Positions 1-9,206 of a DNA stretch of 64,000 bases are shown piece by piece. The stretch comes from an uncultured Dehalococcoidia bacterium (GTDB taxonomy: Bacteria; Chloroflexota; Dehalococcoidia; Lucifugimonadales; Lucifugimonadaceae). Positions within the stretch are counted from its first letter, which is position 1. Every line of letters starts with the position of its first letter. The position numbers were made by a program, and so were the translations under genes. The stretch covers positions 558,001 to 622,000 of the forward strand of contig OX638325.1 of NCBI GenBank assembly GCA_951812795.1, given 5' to 3'. The notes beneath the pieces were generated by a model. It was not told the origin of the DNA, made no database searches, and was given only the letters and a program-made list of their open reading frames with translations.

Positions 1-246
1 GACATCCAAGACCTCACCATCCTCGTTGGGCTTGCCCTGAACGCCCTACTCGCATGGTGGTGGGCGGACCCGATAGCGTCCTGGGTTCTCATCCCCTTCC
101 TGATCAACGAAGGCCGCGAAAACTTCTCCGGCAATGATCACGACGACGCCGAACACGAGCACGAGCACCAAAACCGCCGCGTCAACTTCTGCCCCAACTG
201 CCTCTACGGCCTCCGCATTTGCCGCGCCGCATGTTGCACGGCGTAG
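1..246 (+). CDS. Cation transporter (CDF-like), C-terminal part
   Basis: The reading frame is open from the first base, so the N-terminus lies outside the window. It ends with TAG at 244-246. The visible part reads through a hydrophobic segment (LALNALLAWWWADPIASWVLIPF) and then EGRENFSG, which resembles the last two membrane helices of small cation-diffusion-facilitator-like transporters. A His/Asp/Glu-rich tail (HDDAEHEHEH) follows, then a Cys-containing end (FCPNCLYGLRICRAACC). Such tails could bind metal ions, but that is inference. The family assignment rests on the helix motif alone. Confidence 0.6.
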   Translation, partial: DIQDLTILVGLALNALLAWWWADPIASWVLIPFLINEGRENFSGNDHDDAEHEHEHQNRRVNFCPNCLYGLRICRAACCTA

Positions 247-285
247 TCCGCGATCGCATGTTGGCCCTATGATCGCAATCAACTG

Positions 286-2568
286 TCATTCATCCATAAG
301 GAAGGTATCGAGTGTGTAATCTGCCAACTGATTTCCTAAATCGAATTGATCGTGCGGAAATACGTAAGTTATGTTGACAGCCAAGTTTTCGTCAGACAGG
401 TAAATGTACCGAATCACAAGATACAAGGATAACGTCATCTCCATTTTTGCAAATGAAAACCCTTGAGAGGTTTGAAATATCTCCCTTGTAAGGTTTTCTA
501 CTCCCGATGGTACGAGTATCGAATCCTCAATGAAGTCCGCATACTCATTTAAAGATAACTTACCTAAGCCATGGGCAAGAACGTCATCCACGACAATTCG
601 GACTCTGCTAAGGGTTATTGGATCGAAAGCATGGAATAAATCGCCATCCGAATCTTCCGACTGCTCTTCAATCCAAGCTTCGGGAATTTCCACTGAGAAG
701 TCACCAAATGGGTCCTCGAATACCATCATGGCGCCAAATGGACTGTCTACAATCGTAGGGCTAGTCGGCACGACAACTGTTTCCGTACCTTCCCTTGCTG
801 GTTCTACCGACAAGTAATATCCGCCAAAGGCATTACGGCTTGCCTCGGTCACAGCAACGAAATACTCCCCTGTGTGCGGTGCCCGATAAACGATTTTTGA
901 GTTTATGCCAAACAGCCCACCACCGCTGTCATTGTCGGATACGATTTGATAATCCCGTGATCTTGGGAGATCTACGTATATCAAAGTGTCCACATTGAGA
1001 GAATCAGTCGAAATCCTGACGGTCTCGCCCTCGTTCAGCCGGATTGAAAACCAATCCCAGTCTTTTGGGTGGTCAATGCTTCCGGCAAGCGTTTCGCCGA
1101 TCGTGATAATCCGGCCATCGTCTGGATCATTCAAAGGTCTAATTCTCACACTGCTGGTTAACCCAAAGCTAGAAGACTCACCTGAAGCCATCTCAACTTG
1201 CAGGAAATGGATGCCGTTCGTCAACACTTCAGCAGTACCGTATTCGATACCCGTATAAACGTCATCTACTTCTAACATCGGACCATATGCGTCTGACACA
1301 TGGAACCACCCATCTCCAGTCCCTTCGACCGCGATCTCTAGTATGGTTCCAGCCGTTGCGTCCAAAACAAACGAGCGCGTGTCCCAGTAGTTCCGCAAAT
1401 CAACGTCAACCTCGAAGCTACCTTGGCCGGCTGGTATCCTCCGGTCACCCAACCCAGACGTAGACTCGCCATGGATAAGTTTCGTCACGATCGGCACGAT
1501 GTCGGCTGAGGATGCCGCCAACCCAAATCCCGCTTCGCTGAACGAAAAGGTTGAGATTCCGATGACTTCGCCCCACGCGTTGACCAACGCCCCTCCACTC
1601 TGACCTCTCGCTATGGCTGCGTCGGTCTGGAAGTACGTCATTCCCAAACGCTCCCACTCGCGCAATCGAGAGAGGATTCCTCGTGTGATCGTTGGGCTAG
1701 GAAAAAGGTCTACTTCAGCAGGGTAACCGACTAGGAGCAACTCGCTGCCAAGCGCCGTGCTTTCACCACTGATCAACGTTAGAGGTTGCGCCAATACGTT
1801 GACTGGCCCCAACACCGCCAAGTCAGCCATTGGGTCCCATCCCACAACTGGCACGTTCTCCAACTCAGTCCCATCAGGGAAGACAACCCTGGCAGATACG
1901 TGTGGCCAAACAACGTGGTAATTTGTGACAACATATCCCCCCTCGATCAGGATTCCACTGCCCGTGTCTGTCGGCGTTTCAATGAGCGGCACTGAAGGGG
2001 AGACTAGCGCAAACACATCTGCTGGCGACATGAGCACCGAAGGAGTAGGTTGGGCGGTAGGAGTTGCCGTCGGTACCGGAGTGTCAGTAGGCGATGGCGA
2101 TGGAGTGTCAGTGGGTTCAGGTGCCGGTTCCGGTGTCGGAGTCGCGGAAGGCGTGGATGTCGGAGTACTGGTGGGTTCGGGCGCCGGTTCCGGTGTCGGA
2201 GTCGCGGAAGGCGTGGATGTCGGAGTACTGGTGGGTTCGGGCGCCGGTTCCGGTGTCGGAGTCGCGGAAGGCGTGGATGTCGGAGTACTGGTGGGTTCGG
2301 GAGTTGCTGATGGCGTTGGCGCCCGCGTTGCGGTCGATTCGGATTCTCGCGCCTCTTTCGACTCCGCCTCGACACTCGCTTGAACAATCTTAGTAATCGC
2401 CTCCTCCACCTCGACCCCCCCTTGGATGTCAGTCGATACAGTCGGTTGTACCTCAGGCAAACTCGTTGATAGCATGGCCGCAGACTGCGTAGGTGCCTCC
2501 TGCTGTTCACAAGCGAGCATATGCAACGCCGCAACTGCCGACAGTATTACGAGTGCAATAGACCTCAT
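286..2568 (-). CDS. S1C-type serine protease lipoprotein with PPC-like domain
   Basis: A 760-residue secreted protease. The start at 2568 was chosen because it gives a lipoprotein signal peptide with lipobox MLAC; an upstream GTG-type extension would bury it. After the signal comes a low-complexity Thr/Pro/Ser/Glu stalk (about residues 75-180) built from a 20-residue repeat. A trypsin-like domain follows, with His218 (TNYHVV), Asp249 (DPMADLAVLG) and Ser324 (GQSGGAL), the DegP/HtrA triad. No PDZ domain is obvious. The middle region has features of a bacterial pre-peptidase C-terminal domain (DWDWFSIRL, DNDSGGG, YFVAV). The last ~130 residues are unassigned. It probably acts outside the membrane. 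It stands alone, divergent from the SDR at 2720. Confidence 0.85.
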   Translation of the reverse strand: MRSIALVILSAVAALHMLACEQQEAPTQSAAMLSTSLPEVQPTVSTDIQGGVEVEEAITKIVQASVEAESKEARESESTATRAPTPSATPEPTSTPTSTPSATPTPEPAPEPTSTPTSTPSATPTPEPAPEPTSTPTSTPSATPTPEPAPEPTDTPSPSPTDTPVPTATPTAQPTPSVLMSPADVFALVSPSVPLIETPTDTGSGILIEGGYVVTNYHVVWPHVSARVVFPDGTELENVPVVGWDPMADLAVLGPVNVLAQPLTLISGESTALGSELLLVGYPAEVDLFPSPTITRGILSRLREWERLGMTYFQTDAAIARGQSGGALVNAWGEVIGISTFSFSEAGFGLAASSADIVPIVTKLIHGESTSGLGDRRIPAGQGSFEVDVDLRNYWDTRSFVLDATAGTILEIAVEGTGDGWFHVSDAYGPMLEVDDVYTGIEYGTAEVLTNGIHFLQVEMASGESSSFGLTSSVRIRPLNDPDDGRIITIGETLAGSIDHPKDWDWFSIRLNEGETVRISTDSLNVDTLIYVDLPRSRDYQIVSDNDSGGGLFGINSKIVYRAPHTGEYFVAVTEASRNAFGGYYLSVEPAREGTETVVVPTSPTIVDSPFGAMMVFEDPFGDFSVEIPEAWIEEQSEDSDGDLFHAFDPITLSRVRIVVDDVLAHGLGKLSLNEYADFIEDSILVPSGVENLTREIFQTSQGFSFAKMEMTLSLYLVIRYIYLSDENLAVNITYVFPHDQFDLGNQLADYTLDTFLMDE
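2101..2300 (-). repeat. 60-bp tandem repeat in the protease stalk
   Basis: Two directly adjacent 60-bp units (2161-2220 and 2221-2280) are identical. A diverged unit precedes them at 2101-2160 and a partial unit follows to about 2300. Each encodes 20 residues of the type EPTSTPTSTPSATPTPEPAP. Identical units suggest recent slippage or recombination, so stalk length may vary between strains. Confidence 0.95.
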
Positions 2569-2719
2569 CATTTCAAGCCACGCTGACCATCCTAGTGTCG
2601 GAAGTGTACAACTCGCACCCTCCAAATCCCCAGTCGCTTGCGCCACAAATTAACGTATACAGAGGTCAAGGCACAATCGACCAGAACATAATCGCGAGAT
2701 TCAGATTAAGGAACCCACC

Positions 2720-3547
2720 ATGCCAGACCTCTCAGGAAAAGTCGCCATCGTAACCGGCGCAGGCCGTTACCGGGGCATCGGCCGCGACACCGCTCTCGCG
2801 CTCGCCCGGGCCGGTGCCGACGTCGCGGTCACCGGCACTGGACGCTCCGCCGATACCTTCCCTGACGACGAAAAGGCGATGGGGTGGCGGGACATCGAAT
2901 CTGTCGCAGACGAGATTCGAGCCATGGGTCGCCGTGCCCTAACCATCGTCGCCGATCTCGGTGACCCCGCCCACGCCCGCAGCATCGTCGAGAAGACCGT
3001 TGCCGAACTGGGATCCGTCGACATCCTAGTAAACAACGCCGCATACGCCATGGCCGGGGACCGCGTCCCCGTAGTCGAACTCGACGACGACATCTGGCAC
3101 CGCGTCCTGGACATCAAGGTTCACGGCTCCTACTACGCCTCCAAAGCGGCGGCACAGGCGATGATCCGACAAGGAAACGGCGGGAGCATCATCATGGTTT
3201 CCTCAATCGCTGGGAAGATTCATCCCCGCAACTTCGCCGCATACGTGGTTTCCAACATGAGCCTCCAAGGCCTCACCGGCAGCCTCTCCAAAGAACTCGG
3301 CGACTACAACATCAACGTCAACACCGTCTGCCCCGGCGTCATCGACACATCACGCTGGGACAACAAGCGAGACAACACGCCGGGCGGTCAGGAGGAGTGG
3401 GAGCGTCTGGAGACGAATATCCCGATGGGCAGGCCTGGGACGGGTGCCGATGTGGCAAACACGATCGTGTTCCTGTGCTCGGAGGAGGGGCATTGGATTA
3501 GCGGGCAGTCGATCAATATCGATGGCGGGCAGGTTTCGTCTCACTGA
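2720..3547 (+). CDS. SDR-family oxidoreductase with altered catalytic Lys
   Basis: A 275-residue short-chain dehydrogenase/reductase starting at ATG 2720 behind AAGGA. The cofactor-binding glycine motif is TGAGRYRGIG (12-21) and NNA is at 105-107. The catalytic Ser lies in MVSSIAG (about 161-162) and Tyr is at 175. The usual YxxxK motif reads Y-V-V-S-N, so the catalytic lysine is Asn179. The C-terminal SGQSINIDGG motif is normal. Family members use NAD(P)H on alcohols or ketones; the substrate here is unknown. The K-to-N change may reduce or alter activity. A short degraded piece resembling its SSIAG region lies near 5422-5483. Confidence 0.85.
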   Translation: MPDLSGKVAIVTGAGRYRGIGRDTALALARAGADVAVTGTGRSADTFPDDEKAMGWRDIESVADEIRAMGRRALTIVADLGDPAHARSIVEKTVAELGSVDILVNNAAYAMAGDRVPVVELDDDIWHRVLDIKVHGSYYASKAAAQAMIRQGNGGSIIMVSSIAGKIHPRNFAAYVVSNMSLQGLTGSLSKELGDYNINVNTVCPGVIDTSRWDNKRDNTPGGQEEWERLETNIPMGRPGTGADVANTIVFLCSEEGHWISGQSINIDGGQVSSH

Positions 3548-3635
3548 GAACTAGGATGCGAAAAATGGGGAAGGATTTGAAGGATGGGTTGTGGTCGCTG
3601 GGAGTCTCGTCTTTCGGATGCTTTGCAGTTGGTTG

Positions 3636-5276
3636 TTAACCGAAGCGTGACCTTCGACCTTCCAAGTTGGTGTGCATGTCCAGCAGCACGGTGGATCCCT
3701 CTGCGTTCAACTGTCGAGCTTTCATGAGAGATGGCGCTACGTCGGACGGGTCGGTGACGGTAATTCCGACGGCTCCCAAGCCCTCGGCGATCTTGGCGTA
3801 GTCGCCGGTCATCTCGGTGGCGCCGAAGCGTTCGCGAGCCGTTGGATAGCCTCCTGGGTAGGTTGCCATTCCACGGTTGTTCAAGAGAACGGTTGTGATC
3901 GGGGCACCGGCTCGAACCGAGGTCTCGATGTCGAGTCCGGACATCCCGAATGCCCCGTCGCCCATGAAGTTGAGGCAGAATTTGTCGGGTTTTGCCAGTT
4001 TGGCACCAATCATCAACGGAATGCCGTAGCCGAGGTGGGTAGATTTGCCCCAACCTATGTAGCTGTGAGGCACGGTCGCGGTGTAAAACGGCATAATCGT
4101 GTCCCGCGGTGCGCCTGCATCATGGGTGACGATGCTGTTTTCGCGGTCCAGAGTCTTGTCCAACTCGCCGATCACCCGGTAGGTGTTGATGGGAACTTCA
4201 TCGGATTCCAACAGCGGCTTCCACTCGGCAAGCCAATTTTCTTTGAGTTCACCTATCGCCGCCGACACCCCACGCCGTTCCTCGCGTCCTGAGTCGCCAA
4301 CCTGCGCCTTCACCTCGTCGATCATCATCTGCAAAGTGAGCTTTGTGTCACCGGGAAGACCAACGTCGACCGAAAAGTCTTTGTTGATGTCTTCGATGCC
4401 TTCAACGTTATGGATGATGGACTTGCCGTCGGGAATGGGCTGCCCGTAAGACGTCCTCGTCATACTTGATCCGACCGCGAACAGGACATCGGAATCTTGT
4501 AACCAACGATGGGCTGGCAAGGTGGTCGCTCCGCTGCCTGAACCGAGCGAGAGCGGATGGCGTTCATCAAATGAGGATTTTCCGGGCATTGTGCAGTAGA
4601 CCGGGATCTGGCTCAACTCGGCCAGCTCTTTCAGCTCCTCGGTGGCATCCGCAAACAGCACTCCCATGCCGGACCAGATCACCGGTTTCTCGGCGTTCAA
4701 GAGCAACTTGACAGCATCCTTGACATCGTTGGTCGGCGGGGACTGAAGCATTCTGCTGGGCGGCTGATACTGAGGCATCTCCTCCGGCACTTCCAGACCA
4801 CCGATGTCCGCTGGCACCTCGACGATCACCGGGCCGGGAGATCCGTTGCGGAGCGCATGAAAAGCACGTCGCATGACATCGTTCACCTGATGCGGTTGAA
4901 CTATGACTTCGCCACGTTTGGAGATGCCTTGGTAGGCGCGGACCGGCGAGAACTCGGGTTGAATTGCGTACCGGCTCAAAGCTGGGCCCGCGGTGAGGTA
5001 CAGGACTGGAACGTTATCGGCGAATGCTTGGGCGATACCGCCTCCGGAGTTCTCCGAACCGGGACCACCCTGCGTGATTACCACGCCAAACTTTTTGCGA
5101 TCATTGACGCGGCTGAACCCATCTGCCGCCATGATCGCGCCGCGCTCTTGTCTGAACATGACGGTGCGGATGCCCTCTTTGGCTACTGCCTCAATGAGCT
5201 GGTGAGAGGGAAAACACGCAACCCACTCCACCCCTTCCAACTTCAACGTGTTGGCGACGGCATCCATTACATTCAT
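3636..5276 (-). CDS. TPP-dependent enzyme, acetolactate-synthase-like
   Basis: A 546-residue protein with the three-domain layout of thiamine-pyrophosphate enzymes such as acetolactate synthase, benzoylformate decarboxylase and sulfoacetaldehyde acetyltransferase. The N-terminal pyrimidine-binding domain carries the activating Glu44 (FRQERGA) and the GGPGSENS loop. A middle DHS-like domain follows (PVIWSGMGV). The C-terminal pyrophosphate domain has the GDGAFGM...LLNN metal-binding motif. ATG 5276 has GAGGGA in front. It converges on the SDR at 2720, with 88 bases between the two stops. The motifs do not fix the substrate, so no specific enzyme name is given. Confidence 0.85.
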   Translation of the reverse strand: MNVMDAVANTLKLEGVEWVACFPSHQLIEAVAKEGIRTVMFRQERGAIMAADGFSRVNDRKKFGVVITQGGPGSENSGGGIAQAFADNVPVLYLTAGPALSRYAIQPEFSPVRAYQGISKRGEVIVQPHQVNDVMRRAFHALRNGSPGPVIVEVPADIGGLEVPEEMPQYQPPSRMLQSPPTNDVKDAVKLLLNAEKPVIWSGMGVLFADATEELKELAELSQIPVYCTMPGKSSFDERHPLSLGSGSGATTLPAHRWLQDSDVLFAVGSSMTRTSYGQPIPDGKSIIHNVEGIEDINKDFSVDVGLPGDTKLTLQMMIDEVKAQVGDSGREERRGVSAAIGELKENWLAEWKPLLESDEVPINTYRVIGELDKTLDRENSIVTHDAGAPRDTIMPFYTATVPHSYIGWGKSTHLGYGIPLMIGAKLAKPDKFCLNFMGDGAFGMSGLDIETSVRAGAPITTVLLNNRGMATYPGGYPTARERFGATEMTGDYAKIAEGLGAVGITVTDPSDVAPSLMKARQLNAEGSTVLLDMHTNLEGRRSRFG

Positions 5277-5421
5277 AACGTCCCTCTTCGGGGCTTCATA
5301 CCCCTGCTGATCTGACTAATCCCAAGCGAGCGAACCAACCGCCTGTTTCGGCGCCCGATCCCTAGCGAAGAATACCACTTCTGAAGCGCCCACAACGTGA
5401 TGCGGCTGCGCCACCTACAGA

Positions 5422-5483
5422 CACCGACGGCGGCAGCATCCGCATGGTCTCGTCAATCGCCGGAACGATTTACCTCCGCCATT
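5422..5483 (+). pseudogene. SDR gene remnant
   Basis: About 60 bases read GGSIRMVSSIAGTIYLRHLP and then stop. This matches the GGSIIMVSSIAGKIHPRNFA segment of the SDR encoded at 2720-3547. No start or flanking SDR sequence is visible. It is best read as a short relic of a duplicated or deleted SDR gene in the 5277-5550 intergenic stretch. Confidence 0.6.
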
Positions 5484-5533
5484 TGCCGTAATGCGTTTTA
5501 CATAGCATTACTTCGATTGATTCGCAACACTGC

Positions 5534-5539
5534 TATACT
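5534..5539 (+). promoter_or_regulatory. Extended -10 promoter element (TGCTATACT)
   Basis: TATACT preceded by TGC matches an extended -10 box, about 70 bases before the GTG start at 5611. No convincing -35 box is seen. The surrounding sequence resembles the region upstream of the sister gene at 9207. Confidence 0.45.
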
Positions 5540-5610
5540 TACCACGTAAATTGGCGTATCAAACCTATCGATCAAGGCGCGCTAAATCTACACCGAATTC
5601 GGAGGCACTC

Positions 5611-6339
5611 GTGAGCATCAAATACGCTGGAATCGCAATGATGGTTGGCATAGTGCTATCTGTCGCGTCTACCCTGCTGTACCCCGGAAACGCGCTGGTA
5701 AACGCCGTGGATCAGACCGACTTCCCGGCAGCGCTAGAGGTGATCGCAGATGCGCCGACTCTTGCGCACGTGATGATATTCCTGTCAATCCTTGCAATGC
5801 TGCTAATATCCTTCGGAGCTATTGGTCTCTACCCACTGGCCACACGCATGGGAGGGCTGAACGGCACTCTTCTCAAGTTTGGGATCATCATCGCGATCAT
5901 CGAGTGGAGCATCGTCATAATCGGCTTGGGTATGCGGCATTTCGTCACGCACCTCATGCAGCGCGCAACCAGTGCCGCCGGATCCGATGATCAAATGCTT
6001 TTCGAGGAAACTGCCCTCATCATACACATCGCTTTGACGGCCACCTTATTGGCATCCATCGCGATATACCCGTTCGCCACAATGTTGATGGGTCTAGGGC
6101 TCACCAAGCTCATCCAAACGATGAACGCGTACAAAATCTCGGCGTATGTTCTCTTAGTGTCGGGCGCGGTCGGGTTGCTCACCTATCTCATCGCCATGTT
6201 CGCGCCGGGTGACGAACCCCTCGTCTACTTGATAATCTTCAACATCCTCCTGTTTATCGGATCCATCTCCCTATTCATTACAGGCCTCGGGATGTACCGA
6301 GGCAGTGAAGGACTGGCAGAAGAGGAACCCTCCAGCTGA
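5611..6339 (+). CDS. Membrane protein, sister of the protein at 9207
   Basis: A 242-residue integral membrane protein. GTG 5611 is chosen because GGAGG lies at 5601-5605, five bases upstream; an earlier TTG at 5551 lacks such a site. The sequence shows about six to seven hydrophobic segments (for example AGIAMMVGIVLSVAS, MIFLSILAMLLISFG, FGIIIAIIEWSIVIIGLG, ISAYVLLVSGAVGLLTYLI) and no catalytic motif. It has the same length, the same N-terminal layout (LLYPGNALVNAVDQTDF against LLFPGGPVIDPVSQFDL) and the same helix order as the protein at 9207-9935. The two flank the RND transporter, which suggests a shared envelope or export role. Function unknown. Confidence 0.8.
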   Translation: MSIKYAGIAMMVGIVLSVASTLLYPGNALVNAVDQTDFPAALEVIADAPTLAHVMIFLSILAMLLISFGAIGLYPLATRMGGLNGTLLKFGIIIAIIEWSIVIIGLGMRHFVTHLMQRATSAAGSDDQMLFEETALIIHIALTATLLASIAIYPFATMLMGLGLTKLIQTMNAYKISAYVLLVSGAVGLLTYLIAMFAPGDEPLVYLIIFNILLFIGSISLFITGLGMYRGSEGLAEEEPSS

Positions 6340-6353
6340 ATTCCCCTACGGAC

Positions 6354-6388
6354 CGTAAGGCGACGCGTATCCATCCCGTCGCCTTACG
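6354..6388. terminator. Bidirectional hairpin between convergent genes
   Basis: CGTAAGGCGACG (6354-6365) and CGTCGCCTTACG (6377-6388) are perfect 12-bp inverted arms with an 11-base loop. The hairpin lies between the converging membrane-protein gene (ends 6339) and RND gene (ends 6405), as expected for a shared terminator. There is no strong T-run. Confidence 0.7.
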
Positions 6389-6404
6389 CAACGTCATCTC
6401 AGGA

Positions 6405-8882
6405 CTACCCAGCCGACTGCTGACCCTCTTCGTGGCGCCGGTGAACGGCATCGATCTCCAGATCGAGTTCGTCTTCCCACAGTCGCACCATCGAGCGTAG
6501 TCGCATGTTCTGGTACGCGCCCCACACGGTCATAGCAGGTGGAACCACCAGGATTGCAACTATCAGCGAGTACGCGATAGTTATCGCGGCTGTAATACCG
6601 AACTGCTGCAATGCCAACATTGGTGAGGCGATCAAGACCCCCAGCCCGAGCGCAGTAGTCAAGGCAGAGCCGAGCAACGCCGATCCCGTCGTCGCAAGCG
6701 TCCTCACCGCGGCCGTCTGTGGATCACGCACCTGCGTGTATTCCTCCCGGTAACGGTGAATCACGTGAATCGTGTAGTCGACTCCGATACCGATCGATAG
6801 GGCCGTGATGATCGAAGTGACGAGCGTGTACGGAATTCCCAAAAGCGCCATCGTCCCCAGCACCGAAACTAGAACCAACACCGTCGGCCCCACCGCGATC
6901 AGTGCCAATGCGGGTTGTCGAACCGTTACCCAGAAAAAGATTCCAAGCACTCCGAGCGCGACCGCGACGGTGGTGCTGATCGACTCCGTCTGCTTATCTC
7001 GGATCGCATCTGTAACCGCAAACGAGATCACTGCCTCAGATGTCACAGTGATGGTGTCGTCCTCACCAAACCATCGCGCCTCGATCTCATCCTGAAGGTG
7101 CTTCGTCGCACTCGGATCACCTGTATACGCCGGAAACTGAAGCAGGATCGAGTCGATCCCGTGCGGGTTGTTCACCAACACACGAGACAATAGCGGATCT
7201 ATCGCCGCGATGTCGTCGAGGATACCCTGCATCGCCAACGGGTCGACTTGCAGATCGGCAGAGGCTTCCCGGTATCGTCGTGCAATCGCCGGATCGTACT
7301 TGTCACCCGGTTCACCGCTATCCGTGATCCAGTCACGCAACACCAACTCGTACGAGGCCAAGATTGGACCCGCCGCCGCCGCGGGTCGACGCGCAGAGTC
7401 TTCGAAGGCCGACTCGAAGTCTCGAATGTTCAGCAACGTCCGCGTCTCCGTCGCCTCCGCTTTCACTATCACGCTCGCCATCTCCGTCGAGCCACCTACC
7501 GCAGTGTCCAGAGTGTTCAAATCCGTCAACACGCTACCGCCTCTCGGCAAAAGATCGCGGATGCTGTACTCCGACTCGAGACCCGTGGCCGCGTATCCCA
7601 AGGCTGCCGTAACTGCCACCACGACGATTATGTACGGCGCGGGTCGACGAGTGACACTCCTGCCCAGCGTCCCCGCCAACTTCTCCACACCCGGCAAAGC
7701 CGTGGCTATGGGACGTGGCGGCTTCAGAGTGCCGCGCGCCTCTCGTCGTCGATCCATGATCGTCCTCCCAGCCGGCAGCAGCGTCAACATGACGATCAAG
7801 GCCAATCCCACGCCCAAACCTCCGACGATGCCGAAGTCGCCGATCATATCGATTGGTGAGAACAGACCCGCCAACAGGCTCACAATCGTCGTCACTGCAG
7901 CGAGCAACAAGGGCAACGTTACGTTTCGCAGACCCACTCTCACTGCCGGAACTACCGATCCGCCGGCAAGACGCTCCTCGCGGTAATGTGAGACGGCCTG
8001 TATAGCGTAGTCCACTGTCAGACCGATGATGATGATCGGCACCATCGACGTCAGCGGGTTCGGTGGCCCAACAATCCCTAACCCATTCGGGCCCAACCAG
8101 CCCTCGGCACCGACGATCCAGATGATCGAGACGAACAGTCCCACCAGCGTCAGAACCAGATCCGATATCGAGCGCATGAACAGCAGGATCAAAAACGCTA
8201 TTAGCAAGAGCGCCATTCCGATCAACGGCGCCACACCCGTCTCAGTACCTTCTACGAACTCGTCCTCGATCACCGCAAACGAAACGCTGCTGGCCCGTAA
8301 CGGACCCTGACTCGCGATCGTCAATTCGTTGATCTTCCGCTCAACATCCTTGACGTGATAATCGCCCGTGTTCAACAGCTGGATACTCGCGATGGCGATC
8401 TCTGTGCCATCAGAGTCGGTACCCGTCATCATGTCCAAGAACGGACCAATCTCGGGCGCGGCGCGGGCGCCATCGATCTGCGCCTGCGTAACCGAATCGA
8501 AGTTTGGCACCTGCAACCTGAACTGCAAAATCGAAGACGGCGCCACAATCGGATTCTCGTGCCCCAACAAAGCTGCAACTTCCGGTTCGCTGGCGATCGC
8601 GCCTAAAAGCTCCGACATCTGCGAAAGCCCGCTCGGAGTCAGCGCTTCGCCCCTGAACAGAAGCGTCACCACCCTCACCTCCGAAGCCCCAAAGCTATCG
8701 TCGATCTCATTGATCGCGTCGGTGATCGCGCTCCCCTGAGGCAGCGCCGACGCCGTCTCCTGTGGTGCGGCTCGCAAACCCGACCCCATGCCGAGCAACA
8801 CCGTCGCAACCAGCAACGCCACTAGAGTCAGCCACGGCCGAGCCGTAACCAGCCGACTGAATCCCTCGAGGATATTGTGCAA
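6405..8882 (-). CDS. RND/MMPL-family transporter (HAE-3-like)
   Basis: An 825-residue transporter with two similar halves. Each half has one N-terminal helix (PWLTLVALLVATVLLG; PAPYIIVVVAVTAALG), a large periplasmic-type loop of about 170 residues, and then a five-helix block. The half motifs GLTVDYAIQAVSHYREE and SIGIGVDYTIHVIHRYREE are characteristic of the RND/MMPL/SSD superfamily and contain the helix-4 Asp. The single-gene two-half form is typical of the HAE-3 branch, whose members move lipids, hopanoids or hydrophobic compounds. The gene is divergent from the membrane protein and ABC genes starting at 9207. The substrate is not deducible. Confidence 0.9.
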   Translation of the reverse strand: MHNILEGFSRLVTARPWLTLVALLVATVLLGMGSGLRAAPQETASALPQGSAITDAINEIDDSFGASEVRVVTLLFRGEALTPSGLSQMSELLGAIASEPEVAALLGHENPIVAPSSILQFRLQVPNFDSVTQAQIDGARAAPEIGPFLDMMTGTDSDGTEIAIASIQLLNTGDYHVKDVERKINELTIASQGPLRASSVSFAVIEDEFVEGTETGVAPLIGMALLLIAFLILLFMRSISDLVLTLVGLFVSIIWIVGAEGWLGPNGLGIVGPPNPLTSMVPIIIIGLTVDYAIQAVSHYREERLAGGSVVPAVRVGLRNVTLPLLLAAVTTIVSLLAGLFSPIDMIGDFGIVGGLGVGLALIVMLTLLPAGRTIMDRRREARGTLKPPRPIATALPGVEKLAGTLGRSVTRRPAPYIIVVVAVTAALGYAATGLESEYSIRDLLPRGGSVLTDLNTLDTAVGGSTEMASVIVKAEATETRTLLNIRDFESAFEDSARRPAAAAGPILASYELVLRDWITDSGEPGDKYDPAIARRYREASADLQVDPLAMQGILDDIAAIDPLLSRVLVNNPHGIDSILLQFPAYTGDPSATKHLQDEIEARWFGEDDTITVTSEAVISFAVTDAIRDKQTESISTTVAVALGVLGIFFWVTVRQPALALIAVGPTVLVLVSVLGTMALLGIPYTLVTSIITALSIGIGVDYTIHVIHRYREEYTQVRDPQTAAVRTLATTGSALLGSALTTALGLGVLIASPMLALQQFGITAAITIAYSLIVAILVVPPAMTVWGAYQNMRLRSMVRLWEDELDLEIDAVHRRHEEGQQSAG

Positions 8883-9030
8883 ATCTGACCCTCCGTCCGA
8901 TCAAACCGCGCTAACTACTGTCATCGAGTCCCACTCACACCATTATCTCTGCAACTCCAACCCAAACACCACCACAAACTACGATTCCGCGCAACCAACC
9001 GTCACTCCCGCGCAGGCAGACAACACATCA

Positions 9031-9069
9031 CCTCTCCCTTCGTGGGAGAGGGTTAGGGTGAGGGGGAAC
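9031..9069 (+). repeat. Interspersed repeat, family A
   Basis: A hairpin-forming unit CCTCTCCCTTCGTGGGAGAGG followed by GTTAGGGTGAGGGGGA. Related copies are at 48220-48260, 53056-53100 and 62501-62541. It sits in the 324-base gap between the divergent RND and membrane-protein genes. Apart from this repeat and the palindrome at 9139, nothing else is recognised in that gap. Confidence 0.85.
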
Positions 9070-9138
9070 CCGGGGATAGAGGGGCATCCGGAAAAGAAGT
9101 CGGACGCAACCGACAGCATCACCATCGAACATAAATTG

Positions 9139-9152
9139 ATGCAACGTTGCAT
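9139..9152. promoter_or_regulatory. Perfect 14-bp palindrome, candidate operator
   Basis: ATGCAACGTTGCAT is a perfect inverted repeat 54 bases before the start at 9207. It occupies a position where a dimeric repressor could bind. Related TGCAAC half-sites occur in the GH32/SMP-30 intergenic region at 26679-26734. No regulator gene is adjacent. Confidence 0.45.
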
Positions 9153-9206
9153 AGTAAACTAACTACAGAAATTGGATCACCCGCCAACTACGAGGAGGAA
9201 GCAGAG

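Noticed and set aside
2004..2534. Long open frames over the protease stalk in other frames and on the plus strand
   Set aside because: They arise from the 60-base repeat being open in several frames. The compositions (Arg/Pro-only or Gly/Val-only) and the intact protease frame make them shadows.
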